Assembly (NCBI GenBank): GCA_035316325.1
Contig: DATHJB010000075.1
Coordinates: 33,839-97,838, forward strand
Length of the DNA: 64,000 nt
Reading direction: 5' to 3'
From: Acidimicrobiales bacterium
Lineage (GTDB): Bacteria > Actinomycetota > Acidimicrobiia > Acidimicrobiales > VFJN01
Below the pieces are notes generated by a model. It was not told where the DNA came from. It ran no database searches and saw only the letters and a program-made list of their open reading frames with translations. Both the position numbers and the translations under genes were made by a program. This document shows, piece after piece, positions 17,030 through 25,165 of the stretch (positions are counted from its first letter, which is position 1; every line of letters begins with the position of its first letter).

Positions 17030-18496
17030 ATGAGCCGATCTGGAGCACCCCGACACGACTTGGTGATCGCTGGATCGCGGGTGGCGCCCGACGACGGGCA
17101 CTACCCCCTGGTGAACCCCGCCACCGAAGAGGTCCTCGCCTACGCGCCGGAGGCCTCCGCCACCCAGGTCCGCCAGTCGGTGGGTGCCGCCCGGGAGGCG
17201 TTGGGTGCATGGTCGTCGACGTCACCCGGCGAGCGATCCCGGATCCTGAAGCGGACGGCGGACCTGCTCGTCGAGCGGACGGACGAGCTGGTCGAGCTCG
17301 GCTGTGCCGAGACCGGCGCGACCGAGCCGGTGTTCCGGGGCATGCACGTCGCGGCGACAGCGGCCCGCTTCCGGCGCTACGCCCGGGCCGCGACCCAACC
17401 GCTCGACGGGGTGCTCGATCCGATCTCGATGCCCGACACGATCCTCGGTCCCGGCGGCTACGTGTCGGCGGTGACGGTGCGCCAGCCGGTCGGCGTCGTC
17501 GGGGCGATCACCTCGTACAACAACCCCCTGGCCAACACGGCGGGGAAGCTGGCGCCGGCGCTGGCGATGGGCAACACCGTCGTGGTCAAGCCGGCTCCCC
17601 AGGATCCGCTGTGCGTGCTCATGCTCGCCGACCTCCTTGCCGAGGCCGGACTCCCCGCCGGGGTCTGCAGCGTCGTCACGGGCTCCGGGCCGGAGGTGGG
17701 CGCCGCACTCGTGGACGCCGACGTGGACATGGTCTCCTTCACCGGCAGCTCCGAGGTGGGCGCCCGCATCGCCGGGAACGCCGGGCCCCAGATGAAGCGG
17801 CAGCTCATGGAGCTCGGCGGGAAGGGGGCGGCCATCGTCACCGACGACGCCGACCTGGCCTCGGCTGTGCGGGGCATCGAGACGGTGTGGACGTTCTACA
17901 GCGGGCAGATCTGCACGGCACCGACCCGGGTGGTGGCGGACAGGGCCGTGGCCGGCGAGCTCGTCGAGCGGCTGGCGAAGCGGGCGGCCGAGCTCGGTGT
18001 CGGCGACCCCCGCGACTCGGCGAACGACGTCGGGCCGGTCATCTCGGCTGCTCATCGTGAGCGGGTGGAGCGCTTCGTCCGGCTCGGCCGCGAGGAAGGG
18101 GCGAGCCTCGTCGCCGGCGGTGCCCGTCCCCAGCTCGAGCGGGGCTTCTACGTGGCGCCGACGCTGTTCGTGGACGTCACGAACGACATGGCGATCGCTC
18201 GGGAAGAGGTCTTCGGGCCCGTCGTCGTCGTCATCGCCGTGGACGGCGACGAGGAGGCGATCGGCGTCGCCAACGACTCCGACTACGGGTTGATCGACTA
18301 CGTGTGGAGCGCCGACGTCCGACGGGCGCAGCGGATCGGCCGTCGGCTGCGCGCCGGCGGGGTGCAGATCAACAGTGCGGTCCGGCACATGGAGGCGCCT
18401 TTCGGCGGGTTCAAGCGCTCGGGGATCGGGCGCGACTGCGGCGACTTCGCGATGACGGCCTACAGCGAGCTGCAGTCGCTCACGTGGGTGTCGTGA
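17030..18496 (+). CDS. NAD(P)-dependent aldehyde dehydrogenase
   Basis: A 488-residue aldehyde dehydrogenase that oxidises an aldehyde to the acid. Visible motifs are cofactor-site ITSYNNPL and VVKPAPQDP, FTGSSEVG near 244, the general-base glutamate in MELGGKGA near 267, the catalytic cysteine in YSGQICTAPTR near 301, EEVFGPV near 400, and the late PFGGFKRSGIGRDCG. All catalytic residues are present. The ATG at 17030 follows AAGGAG; the GTG at 17000 lacks one. It overlaps the class II aldolase start (GTGA) and follows the amidohydrolase by 63 bases, suggesting consecutive steps of one pathway. Confidence 0.92.
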   Translation: MSRSGAPRHDLVIAGSRVAPDDGHYPLVNPATEEVLAYAPEASATQVRQSVGAAREALGAWSSTSPGERSRILKRTADLLVERTDELVELGCAETGATEPVFRGMHVAATAARFRRYARAATQPLDGVLDPISMPDTILGPGGYVSAVTVRQPVGVVGAITSYNNPLANTAGKLAPALAMGNTVVVKPAPQDPLCVLMLADLLAEAGLPAGVCSVVTGSGPEVGAALVDADVDMVSFTGSSEVGARIAGNAGPQMKRQLMELGGKGAAIVTDDADLASAVRGIETVWTFYSGQICTAPTRVVADRAVAGELVERLAKRAAELGVGDPRDSANDVGPVISAAHRERVERFVRLGREEGASLVAGGARPQLERGFYVAPTLFVDVTNDMAIAREEVFGPVVVVIAVDGDEEAIGVANDSDYGLIDYVWSADVRRAQRIGRRLRAGGVQINSAVRHMEAPFGGFKRSGIGRDCGDFAMTAYSELQSLTWVS

Positions 18497-19215
18497 CGGT
18501 GCAGGCGCCCGCCGACGAGGAGTCGCTCCGGTTCACGGTCGCCGCCGCCCGGAGGATGCTGGGCCGTTCCGGGTGCGACAGCGGGGTGGCAGGCCACGTG
18601 TCGGCCCGCGTCGACGGAGAGGATGCCTTCTGGGTCTCGGCCTTCGAGTACTGCGACGAGACGCGCCCCGAGACCCTCGTGAAGTCGTCCTTCGACCTCG
18701 AGAGGGTCGCCGGCGATCGGGATCCGTCGCCTGCCGTCGAGTTCCACGCCGCGATCTACCGGGCCCGTCCCGACGTCCGGTCCGTCATCCACACCCACTC
18801 CCATTGGGTGTCGGTGCTGGCGACGACCGGGCGGACGGTCGGCCTCTACAACGTCGGGGCCGTCCTCTTCGATGACGACCAGGTCTTCGTCGAGGACGAC
18901 GGCTCGACGCCACCGGTCCACGGGCCGCGACTCGCGAAGCTGCTCGGTGACCGGCGGGTGCTGATCATCCGCAACCACGGGGCGATTATCGCCTCGCAGT
19001 CGGTCGAGCGAGCCGCGATCGAGGCGATCACACTCGAGGAGACCGCGCGCTATGACCTCGAAGCGAGGTCGGTGGGCGGTGAGGAGCTCACGTCCGCCTA
19101 CGTGGCGCTCACCCGACCGGAGTACGAGCGCTACTACCTGCCGCACATGTGGGCGGCGAACCTGCGACGCCTCCGCCGGACCGATCCGGACCTGTTCGGC
19201 GACGGCCTCCCTTGA
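18493..19215 (+). CDS. Class II aldolase/adducin-family protein
   Basis: A 240-residue class II aldolase/adducin domain protein, a zinc-dependent lyase or epimerase fold. Zinc ligands are visible as HTHSHW (about residues 97-102) and NHG in IIRNHGAII (about 157-165). Family members include fuculose-phosphate aldolase, ribulose-phosphate epimerase, and decarboxylases or dehydratases of aromatic catabolism, so the exact reaction is open. The start is the GTG that overlaps the ALDH stop; GTG 18499 is an alternative. It is the last gene of the amidohydrolase-ALDH-aldolase unit. Confidence 0.82.
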   Translation: MTVQAPADEESLRFTVAAARRMLGRSGCDSGVAGHVSARVDGEDAFWVSAFEYCDETRPETLVKSSFDLERVAGDRDPSPAVEFHAAIYRARPDVRSVIHTHSHWVSVLATTGRTVGLYNVGAVLFDDDQVFVEDDGSTPPVHGPRLAKLLGDRRVLIIRNHGAIIASQSVERAAIEAITLEETARYDLEARSVGGEELTSAYVALTRPEYERYYLPHMWAANLRRLRRTDPDLFGDGLP

Positions 19216-19267
19216 CACGACCTGCTCCGCCGAGCACTATCGCCCTAGGGCGGCTATTCGCCTGCAT

Positions 19268-19283
19268 GGACTAATAGTCGACC
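19268..19283 (+). promoter_or_regulatory. Candidate IclR operator, copy 2
   Basis: GGACTAATAGTCGACC contains the perfect palindrome GACTA-A-TAGTC and matches RGWCNAATARTCGACC. It ends 15 bases before the ATG of the P450-like gene, in the 83-base gap after the aldolase gene. It would control the P450-NTF2-TauD unit. Confidence 0.6.
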
Positions 19284-19298
19284 AGAGGCGGTTCGCGA

Positions 19299-20423
19299 AT
19301 GTCCACCAAGGGTCCGTCATCCGTTCTCGGTGAGCTCGACGTCGACCACGACGGCTTGACCGCCGGGTTCGACCTCTACGGCTCCACCTACCTGTCGGAT
19401 CCGATGCGGGTGCTCGGGCAGGTCCGCTCACTCGGGGGGCGCTACGCCGTCGGCCGGGGCTGGCTGGCCGTGTTCGACGAGGACCTGATCGCGGCCGGCT
19501 TCCGGGACGAGCGCCTCCGGGTTCCGAGCCTCCCCGATCTCGGCTTCGTCGGCCACCAGTTCGACACGATCACGGCCTTCCACGACTCCCTCATCTCCCC
19601 GCGGTCGGGCAGCGTGCACCGTGCAGGCCGCTCCAAGCTCTCGAAGGTCGTGGCCGACATGGCGGCCGGCGGTGTGGACGCCATCGTGGACGAGCTGGAC
19701 CAACGGCTCTCGTCCGCCGCCGACTCGTCGCAGCCCATCGGCCTCTACCCCGAGGTCGTGCTCCCTTCCGTGGCTGCCGCCGCCTGCCGGTTCCTGGTCC
19801 TCGACACGGGCCACGCCGACGGGCTCGCGGACGTGATGCCGTGGCTCAACGCCTCCTTCACGTTTCGGGTGGGCAGGGAGCACGAGGCCATCAGTGCCGG
19901 CATCCGGCGCTACCACGAGCTGGTGGCGGCCATGGGCTCCGAGGTCGAGCACACGGTCCTCGAACAGGTGCTCCTCGGCGGGTTCGAGACGACCGCGGCG
20001 GGCATCACCAACGCCTGGGCCGTCCTGCGAACCAGCCCGGACAGCTCCCGGCGGGTGCCGCCGACGGTCGATGAGATCGCCGCGGCGGTCAGCGCCGAGC
20101 CGCCCCTGGCCGGAGCGTTCCGGTACGCGTCGACGTCCGTCCAGCTGGGTGAGATCGACGTCGAGCAGGGCACCCTCGTGTACCTCGCCGTGCCGGTGCC
20201 GGACGGCCGGAACCTGCCGCTGTCGAGCCACACCGTCTTCGGGGGTGGGCACCACCGCTGCGTCGGTCGGTTCCTGGGTGCCGCCGAAGTGGAGGCGAGC
20301 CTGCAGTTCCTGCTCGGCGGCGCCTGGCAGATCGACTTCGTCGGCGATCCGCCCCTGTCGCCGAACGCGATCGGCACCCGGGCGATGCAACCCATCGTGA
20401 CGGTCACCCGAGGCCGGCGATGA
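19299..20423 (+). CDS. Atypical cytochrome P450-like protein
   Basis: A 374-residue P450-fold protein. The haem loop FGGGHHRCVGRFLGAAEVEA (about 308-327) supplies the cysteine thiolate, and the I-helix has GGFETT (about 227-232), the oxygen-activating pattern. The K-helix ExxR motif normally required to fold the haem pocket is not recognisable: the region reads DEIAAAVSAEPPLAGAFRYAS. The meander (usually NRDP...F...D...R) is shortened to a few residues, making the protein 25-50 residues shorter than usual bacterial P450s. It may be a catalytically altered P450 or a haem-binding relic. It overlaps the NTF2-like gene by 4 bases (ATGA). Confidence 0.78.
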   Translation: MSTKGPSSVLGELDVDHDGLTAGFDLYGSTYLSDPMRVLGQVRSLGGRYAVGRGWLAVFDEDLIAAGFRDERLRVPSLPDLGFVGHQFDTITAFHDSLISPRSGSVHRAGRSKLSKVVADMAAGGVDAIVDELDQRLSSAADSSQPIGLYPEVVLPSVAAAACRFLVLDTGHADGLADVMPWLNASFTFRVGREHEAISAGIRRYHELVAAMGSEVEHTVLEQVLLGGFETTAAGITNAWAVLRTSPDSSRRVPPTVDEIAAAVSAEPPLAGAFRYASTSVQLGEIDVEQGTLVYLAVPVPDGRNLPLSSHTVFGGGHHRCVGRFLGAAEVEASLQFLLGGAWQIDFVGDPPLSPNAIGTRAMQPIVTVTRGRR

Positions 20424-20944
20424 ACGCCACCGACGATCCCGCGCTCGAGATCGCACACCGCCACCGGAGAGAGATCGCCCGCATCATCCGGGCCTACGCC
20501 CACGATGTCGACCGGCGTGACTACGACCACCTGGGCACCCTGCTCAGCGACGAAGCGGAGCTCGTCGTGGAGGTGGCCGGGGCACCACTGGTCACCATCG
20601 CCGGAGCCGATCGGATCACCGACGCCATCCGAGCAGGCCACCGGAGATGCGTCGCCACCTCACACCTGCTCGGGCAGATCTCGATCGACGTCGACGGCGA
20701 CGGCGACGTGGCGACGGCCGAGTCCTACTGCCACGCCCACCACCTCGACGTCGACGCTCCCGGCGTCGCCCGGGTGATGGTGCTGCGCTACCTGGACCGC
20801 TTCGAGCGCACGGACCGGTGGCGGATCCGCCGTCGACACCTCGTCACCGACTGGACCGAGTACCGCCTGACCAGCCCACCCGATCGGCCCGACCCGGACG
20901 GGCCCCGACCTTGGAGCGCTCATGCACTTCGTCCCCATCGGTGA
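20420..20944 (+). CDS. SnoaL/NTF2-like small protein
   Basis: A 174-residue NTF2-fold protein of the SnoaL_4 type: a helical N-terminus (REIARIIRAYAHDVDRRDYD), then beta strands with the central segment TSHLLGQISIDVDGD and a late FERTDRWRIRRRHLV. Such proteins act as isomerases, cyclases, dehydratases or small subunits of ring-hydroxylating oxygenases. No catalytic assignment can be made. It is translationally coupled at both ends: a 4-base overlap with the P450-like gene and a 23-base overlap with the dioxygenase gene. This suggests that the three products act together. Confidence 0.75.
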   Translation: MNATDDPALEIAHRHRREIARIIRAYAHDVDRRDYDHLGTLLSDEAELVVEVAGAPLVTIAGADRITDAIRAGHRRCVATSHLLGQISIDVDGDGDVATAESYCHAHHLDVDAPGVARVMVLRYLDRFERTDRWRIRRRHLVTDWTEYRLTSPPDRPDPDGPRPWSAHALRPHR

Positions 20945-21815
20945 GGCCTTCGGGGCCCAGATCGTCGACGCCGACCTCCGAGGCCCGCTCGACGTCCCGA
21001 CCGCCGAGGCCCTGCGCGATGCGCTCGGCACCCACCACCTGCTGGTGCTGCGTGGCCAGGGCCTCCAGCCCGCGGACCAGGTCCGGATCATGGAGGCCGC
21101 ATCGGGCCCGGTGCTCGACGAGCGCGCCGACGGCAGCCTCCACAGCTTCGTGTCCAACGCCGACCCCGATGCTCTCGTGCGGGGCGACAACCGCTTCCCG
21201 TTCCACTCCGACTTCGGCTTCACCCCGGAGCCCCTCTGGGCCCTCTCCCTGTACGGCATCCACGTCGTTCCCGGGGCCGACACGTTCTTCGCCGACACCG
21301 TCGCCGCGGCCGCCGCCCTCGACGAGCCGACGCGCGCCAAGGTGGCCGAGCTCACCGTGACCCAGATGTACAGCTTCGACATCTCCTACGACCGCGACCA
21401 CCGGCTGCGGCTGGCCGACATCGGGGAGGACGCCGATCCGTCCACCTACCCACGGGGGTCGTACCCGGTGCTGGGTCGGCACCCCCGGCTCGAGGTCGCC
21501 TACCTCCGGGTCTCCGAGCAGCAGTCGAGCCACATCGACGGGCTCGACGAGTGCGAGAGCGAAGCCGTCATCGCCGAGCTGTTCGAGCACATGTACAGCG
21601 ATCGGTTCACCTACGTCCACCGCTGGGAGCCCGACGACCTGGTGATCTGGGACAACCTGGCGGTCCAGCACGGACGGGCCGCCTTTCCCGTCGCCCGGCA
21701 CCGCCTCCTCCGGCGAGTCACCTGCTCGCCGCTGACGTTCGCCGAGATCATGGCCGACATCGTCGTCCCTGACGGGTTCGGCGCCAAGGCCGTGATCGGT
21801 GGTGGAACGCCCTGA
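20922..21815 (+). CDS. TauD/TfdA-family Fe(II)/2-oxoglutarate dioxygenase
   Basis: A 297-residue 2-oxoglutarate-dependent dioxygenase. The iron facial triad is visible as FHSDFGF (His-x-Asp, about residues 91-97) and the distal His in WDNLAVQHGR (about 243-252), followed by the 2-oxoglutarate arginine in HRLLRRVT. TfdA-type enzymes open ethers and TauD cuts sulfonates by hydroxylation; other members hydroxylate carboxylates. It ends the P450-NTF2-TauD unit. Two oxygen-activating enzymes in one operon point to an oxidative catabolic step. Confidence 0.88.
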   Translation: MHFVPIGEAFGAQIVDADLRGPLDVPTAEALRDALGTHHLLVLRGQGLQPADQVRIMEAASGPVLDERADGSLHSFVSNADPDALVRGDNRFPFHSDFGFTPEPLWALSLYGIHVVPGADTFFADTVAAAAALDEPTRAKVAELTVTQMYSFDISYDRDHRLRLADIGEDADPSTYPRGSYPVLGRHPRLEVAYLRVSEQQSSHIDGLDECESEAVIAELFEHMYSDRFTYVHRWEPDDLVIWDNLAVQHGRAAFPVARHRLLRRVTCSPLTFAEIMADIVVPDGFGAKAVIGGGTP

Positions 21816-21851
21816 GAGCCACCGGCGGCAGCCGCACGACGCTGCCCCGGT

Positions 21852-22784
21852 TCAGCGGCGGCGCACCTCGGTGGCGACCGCCGCGGCGGCTGACTGGAGG
21901 CACTCCGCGGCCTCCACCACCTCGGCGCCGGTGAGCGTGTCGCCCGTCCAGTTCGCGGAGAGGGCCAGCGGTTCGCGCAGCGGCGCCGAGAGGACCGGCG
22001 CCTGGATCTGCCCGACCTGGTACCGGTGCCGGGGCTTCACCTCCTCGAGGAAGTACGGCACGTCGTTGAGTCGGGCCGCTGCCAGGCGCTTGTGGTCGGT
22101 CGGATCGACCACCCGTGCGGACCCGCGCAGCTTGTTCTGGACGGGTTCCAGCTCGTGGCCGCTCGGGAGATCGAGCGTCACGATGTACCCGCGTCGGCGT
22201 GCACCTTCCACGACGCGCTGCATGGTGCGGAGCGCATCCGGCGTGAGGGGCGGGTTGGCCGATCGGAGCCAGGCGTCCCACTGCGAGGCGTCGGTCCAGG
22301 CCACGTGCACTGCCCCGTACGGGGGGTTGAAGGGCACCCGCACGCCCACGCGCAGGACGCCGCCGAACAGGTTGGTCTGTCCGATCACGTCGAGGATGAC
22401 GATCTGGTCCTCGATCACCGTCGTCACGTTGATGGGGGATCCGATCTGCGCCGCTACGCGACGGATGGTGTCGTGGGCAGGTTCGAGATCGGGGAAGCGG
22501 GCCTGAGCCGCCCGGCTCGCGGTCACGAAGGCCGGCCCCAATCGGAAGTCCCTCCGGGTCGGATGCTGGATGAGGTAGCCGGCCTGGGTCAGCGTGATGA
22601 GGATCGCCAGGCAGGTGCTCTTCGTCATCGCGAGCGTCCGAGCCAGCTCCGAGGCGCCGAAGCTCCGGTCCGGGTACCGGGCGAGGTGCTCGATGATCGT
22701 CACCACCCGGACGGTCGGGTTCGACGGTGAGTCGGCCCACCACTGTGTGGCTTCGGTCGTCGGGGTTTGGCGCTTCACATCCAT
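21852..22784 (-). CDS. IclR-family transcriptional regulator
   Basis: A 310-residue IclR regulator. The N-terminal winged helix-turn-helix spans about residues 25-85 (VVTIIEHLARYP, ASELARTLAMTKSTCLAIL, GYLIQHPTRRDFRLG), and the C-terminal effector-binding domain follows from about 100. IclR proteins usually control adjacent catabolic operons and sense pathway metabolites. The ATG at 22784 is used; GTG 22823 would add 13 residues, and neither has a clear ribosome site. It is divergent from the SDR gene, with candidate operator copy 3 between them, so auto-regulation is plausible. Confidence 0.88.
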   Translation of the reverse strand: MDVKRQTPTTEATQWWADSPSNPTVRVVTIIEHLARYPDRSFGASELARTLAMTKSTCLAILITLTQAGYLIQHPTRRDFRLGPAFVTASRAAQARFPDLEPAHDTIRRVAAQIGSPINVTTVIEDQIVILDVIGQTNLFGGVLRVGVRVPFNPPYGAVHVAWTDASQWDAWLRSANPPLTPDALRTMQRVVEGARRRGYIVTLDLPSGHELEPVQNKLRGSARVVDPTDHKRLAAARLNDVPYFLEEVKPRHRYQVGQIQAPVLSAPLREPLALSANWTGDTLTGAEVVEAAECLQSAAAAVATEVRRR

Positions 22785-22888
22785 GGCGATTTGGCGATCG
22801 TACTGCCGCGATCCGCCGATCACCGCAGGCCAGCGGACATCCCCGTACTCGTTGACCGCAGCTTCGTCGGAGTGTTATACGTACACCC

Positions 22889-22904
22889 GGTCAAATAATC
22901 GACC
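22889..22904. promoter_or_regulatory. Candidate IclR operator, copy 3
   Basis: GGTCAAATAATCGACC is the most symmetric copy: with one flanking base on each side the arms are CGGTC and GACCG around an AT-rich 8-base centre. It lies in the divergent region between iclR and the SDR gene, next to the AT-rich GTTATAC, which could be a promoter element. It could control both genes. Confidence 0.62.
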
Positions 22905-22980
22905 GAGGGGGGAGTGTTGACGTGAGTGAGCGAGGTCCGGCACGTCCGGGCGGGGACCGCGGCGTCGGGCGGCGTCGGCG

Positions 22981-23742
22981 GTGAGCACCTTGCCGCTGAC
23001 CGGGACGCTGGCGGTGGTCACCGGCGCCTCCCGGGGGATCGGGGCGGCGACGGCCGTCCGGCTCCACGGCCTGGGATCTCACGTCGTCCTCGTCGGCCGA
23101 GACGCTGACGCGCTCGGTCGCGTCGAGGCGAGCCTCGGATCGTGCTGTTCGTCGCTCGTCGCCGACCTGTCGGCGCCTGGCGCAGGAGCCGCCGTCATCG
23201 ACCAGGTCGTGCAGCATCGAGGCGGTGTCGACATCCTCGTCAACAACGCCGGTGTGTCCGTCCTGGAACCCGTCGAGGACGGGGACCCGGCGGCGTGGCG
23301 GACGATGCTGGAGACGAACCTGGGGGCGGCCATGGAGTGCACACACGCCGCGCTCCCACATCTGCTCCTCGCGGCCACCACCGGCAGCCGCAGGGTGGCC
23401 GACGTCGTGGCCATCAGCTCGGTGGCAGCCCGTCGGCCGCGCAAGTACGCAGCCGCCTACAGCGCGACCAAGGCCGGGGTCAACGCCTTCTTCGAAGCAC
23501 TCCGGCAGGAGGTGTCGGGCCGCAGCGTGCGCATCTCCACGATCGAAGCCGGTGCCGTGGACACCACGTTGAACCGGCACACGCGGCCCGCGGTCCTGCA
23601 GGAGCTGAAGAGGGACGCAGGCCCGTGGGAACCGCTGCGTCCCGCCGACGTGGCCGACGCGGTCGCAACGGCGGTGACGGCCCCTCGACACGCGTCCTAC
23701 AGCCAGACCCTGCTCCGACCGACGGGCGATGCACGGCCCTGA
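22981..23742 (+). CDS. Short-chain dehydrogenase/reductase
   Basis: A 253-residue classical SDR. It shows the cofactor motif TGASRGIG (about 14-21), NNAG (about 87-90), the catalytic serine in AISSVAA (about 141-147) and the YxxxK pair in YSATKAG (about 160-166). Acidic or basic residues after the second beta strand (VGRD) suggest NADP use, but not firmly. The GTG at 22981 is the only start in frame after an upstream stop. It stands alone between operator copy 3 and the transporter, and fits an alcohol/ketone interconversion step. Confidence 0.88.
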   Translation: MSTLPLTGTLAVVTGASRGIGAATAVRLHGLGSHVVLVGRDADALGRVEASLGSCCSSLVADLSAPGAGAAVIDQVVQHRGGVDILVNNAGVSVLEPVEDGDPAAWRTMLETNLGAAMECTHAALPHLLLAATTGSRRVADVVAISSVAARRPRKYAAAYSATKAGVNAFFEALRQEVSGRSVRISTIEAGAVDTTLNRHTRPAVLQELKRDAGPWEPLRPADVADAVATAVTAPRHASYSQTLLRPTGDARP

Positions 23743-23776
23743 CACCAGAACCTGACGGGGTCATCACACCTCCGGC

Positions 23777-23826
23777 TTGACGACCTGTCAGATGGGGGGC
23801 ATCTTCAGATCTGACGATGTGTCAGA
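23777..23826 (+). promoter_or_regulatory. Promoter/operator region of the ABC importer
   Basis: TTGACG (23777-23782) could be a -35 element, with CATCTT 17 bases later as a weak -10. The perfect palindrome TCAGATCTGA (23805-23814) follows, and GTCAGAT (23787-23793) is inverted against ATCTGAC (23809-23815). TGTCAGA occurs twice as a direct repeat, 34 bases apart. This differs from the IclR-type motif, so the importer may have its own regulator, not identified here. Confidence 0.45.
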
Positions 23827-23880
23827 ACCCGGGGCGGGAGCTCTCGTCGAGCTTCCCGCTGCGACAGCGAAGGGATCGAC

Positions 23881-25092
23881 ATGACGGCAAACTCACGACG
23901 ACTGGCCGCGGCGCTACTGGCGCTCGGCCTGGTCACGACGGCCTGCAGCCGGGGCGACGACTCCGATGCGGACGACGCGCCATCCACCACCGTGCCCGCA
24001 GAGGTCGAGGCATCCAAGGACTTCGAGCTCGACGAGCCGGTCAAGCTCGTCGCGATGATCTCCGATCCGACCAACTCGAGTGACGGCAACGCCATCGCCG
24101 ACTTCAACGACGGTGCCCGGATGGCCATCGACGAGATCAACGAAGCCGGTGGGCTCGGCGGGCACGACATCGAGCTGGTCACGATCGACACACCACCGGT
24201 GGGCGACGCCGTGGTGAACGCCCTGAACCTCGCGGTGGCCGAGAACCCGACGGCGATCCTCGGGCCGGTGTCGAGCACAGCCACCCTCGCCATCACCGAG
24301 CGGGTCGCCGAGGAGGAGATACCGCTCATCCACAACTCCACCGACCCGGCACTGGCGACGGATGGCGAGGCGGGCAACGAGTGGGTGTACGCCTCACGGC
24401 CACGCAACGACGAGGCCGCCTCGGTGGCGGCGTCGTTCCTCACCGATGAGCTCGGAGCCGAGAACGTCGGCCTCCTCTCGGTGAACGCCAGCTTCGGCCA
24501 GCAGGGCGTGGCTGCGGCCAAGGAAGCGCTCGGCAGCGCGGCGGGCGCCGAGCGGAGCTTCGAGTACAACGCCACCAACCTCAGCGAGCCCATCCAGGCC
24601 GTCGCCGACAGCGACGCGGTGTTGGACTGGGGAACCCCGAACACTCTTGCCGCATCGGTGGTCACGGCCGCGCAACAGGGCCTCGACGTGCCGTACATGG
24701 GCCCGGGCAGCATCGGCTTCGCCTCGTTCAAGACCGGTGTCGGCGACGACAGCGTGCTGGCGAACGTCTACGGCACCGTCGACTGCATCCCCACGGACGA
24801 CGAGCGCGACTACGTCGCCGAGTGGGCCGGCCGCTTCGAGGCGGAGTTCGGGTACACACCTTCGTACAGCGCGGCGGAGCTGTACGACTCGGTGTTCCTG
24901 CTCCGTCACGTGATCGAGGCCGCCGAGAGCGCCGATCCCGCAGCCATCCGCGACGGGCTGGCGGGTATCGAGGTCGCGACCGGCATGTGCGCCGTCACCT
25001 ACCGCAACGACAACGGCTTCCTCTCGCAGGAGAGCACCGTGGGTCGCTACGAGGACGGCGAGTTCGTGGCGGTCAAACGGTACGGCGGATGA
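23881..25092 (+). CDS. ABC importer substrate-binding lipoprotein (LivK-type)
   Basis: A 403-residue periplasmic-binding-protein type 1 family lipoprotein. The signal LAAALLALGLVTTAC ends in a lipobox cysteine (residue 22), anchoring it outside the membrane. The mature part has the Leu/Ile/Val-binding-type pattern: VKLVAMISDPTNSSDGNA, NDGARMAIDEINEAGGLGGHDIELV split over about 75-100, and ILGPVSSTATLAITERVAEEEIPLI around 122-146. Members bind branched amino acids, but also aromatics, amides and other organic acids. It heads a complete importer operon; a large hairpin pair separates it from the first permease, a common way to make more binding protein. Confidence 0.9.
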   Translation: MTANSRRLAAALLALGLVTTACSRGDDSDADDAPSTTVPAEVEASKDFELDEPVKLVAMISDPTNSSDGNAIADFNDGARMAIDEINEAGGLGGHDIELVTIDTPPVGDAVVNALNLAVAENPTAILGPVSSTATLAITERVAEEEIPLIHNSTDPALATDGEAGNEWVYASRPRNDEAASVAASFLTDELGAENVGLLSVNASFGQQGVAAAKEALGSAAGAERSFEYNATNLSEPIQAVADSDAVLDWGTPNTLAASVVTAAQQGLDVPYMGPGSIGFASFKTGVGDDSVLANVYGTVDCIPTDDERDYVAEWAGRFEAEFGYTPSYSAAELYDSVFLLRHVIEAAESADPAAIRDGLAGIEVATGMCAVTYRNDNGFLSQESTVGRYEDGEFVAVKRYGG

Positions 25093-25114
25093 GCTACCCC
25101 GCTCGACGACCAGG

Positions 25115-25154
25115 AGGCGGGGTGCCCGAGCCGGGCCCCCGCCTCGTGGCGGGG
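25115..25154 (+). promoter_or_regulatory. Mutually exclusive hairpins between binding protein and permease
   Basis: AGGCGGGG (25115-25122) pairs with CCCCGCCT (25137-25144), extended by GCCCG/CGGGC inside. The same CCCCGCC (25137-25143) can instead pair with GGCGGGG (25148-25154) over a 4-base loop. The second hairpin ends 11 bases before the permease ATG and buries a G-rich stretch that could serve as its ribosome site. The first could stabilise the upstream mRNA end. Function is inferred from structure and position. Confidence 0.5.
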
Positions 25155-25165
25155 GGCCGTTAGGG

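Noticed and set aside
22926..23108. A short forward gene between iclR and SDR
   Set aside because: It runs into the SDR gene in another frame and has Arg/Gly-rich shadow composition.
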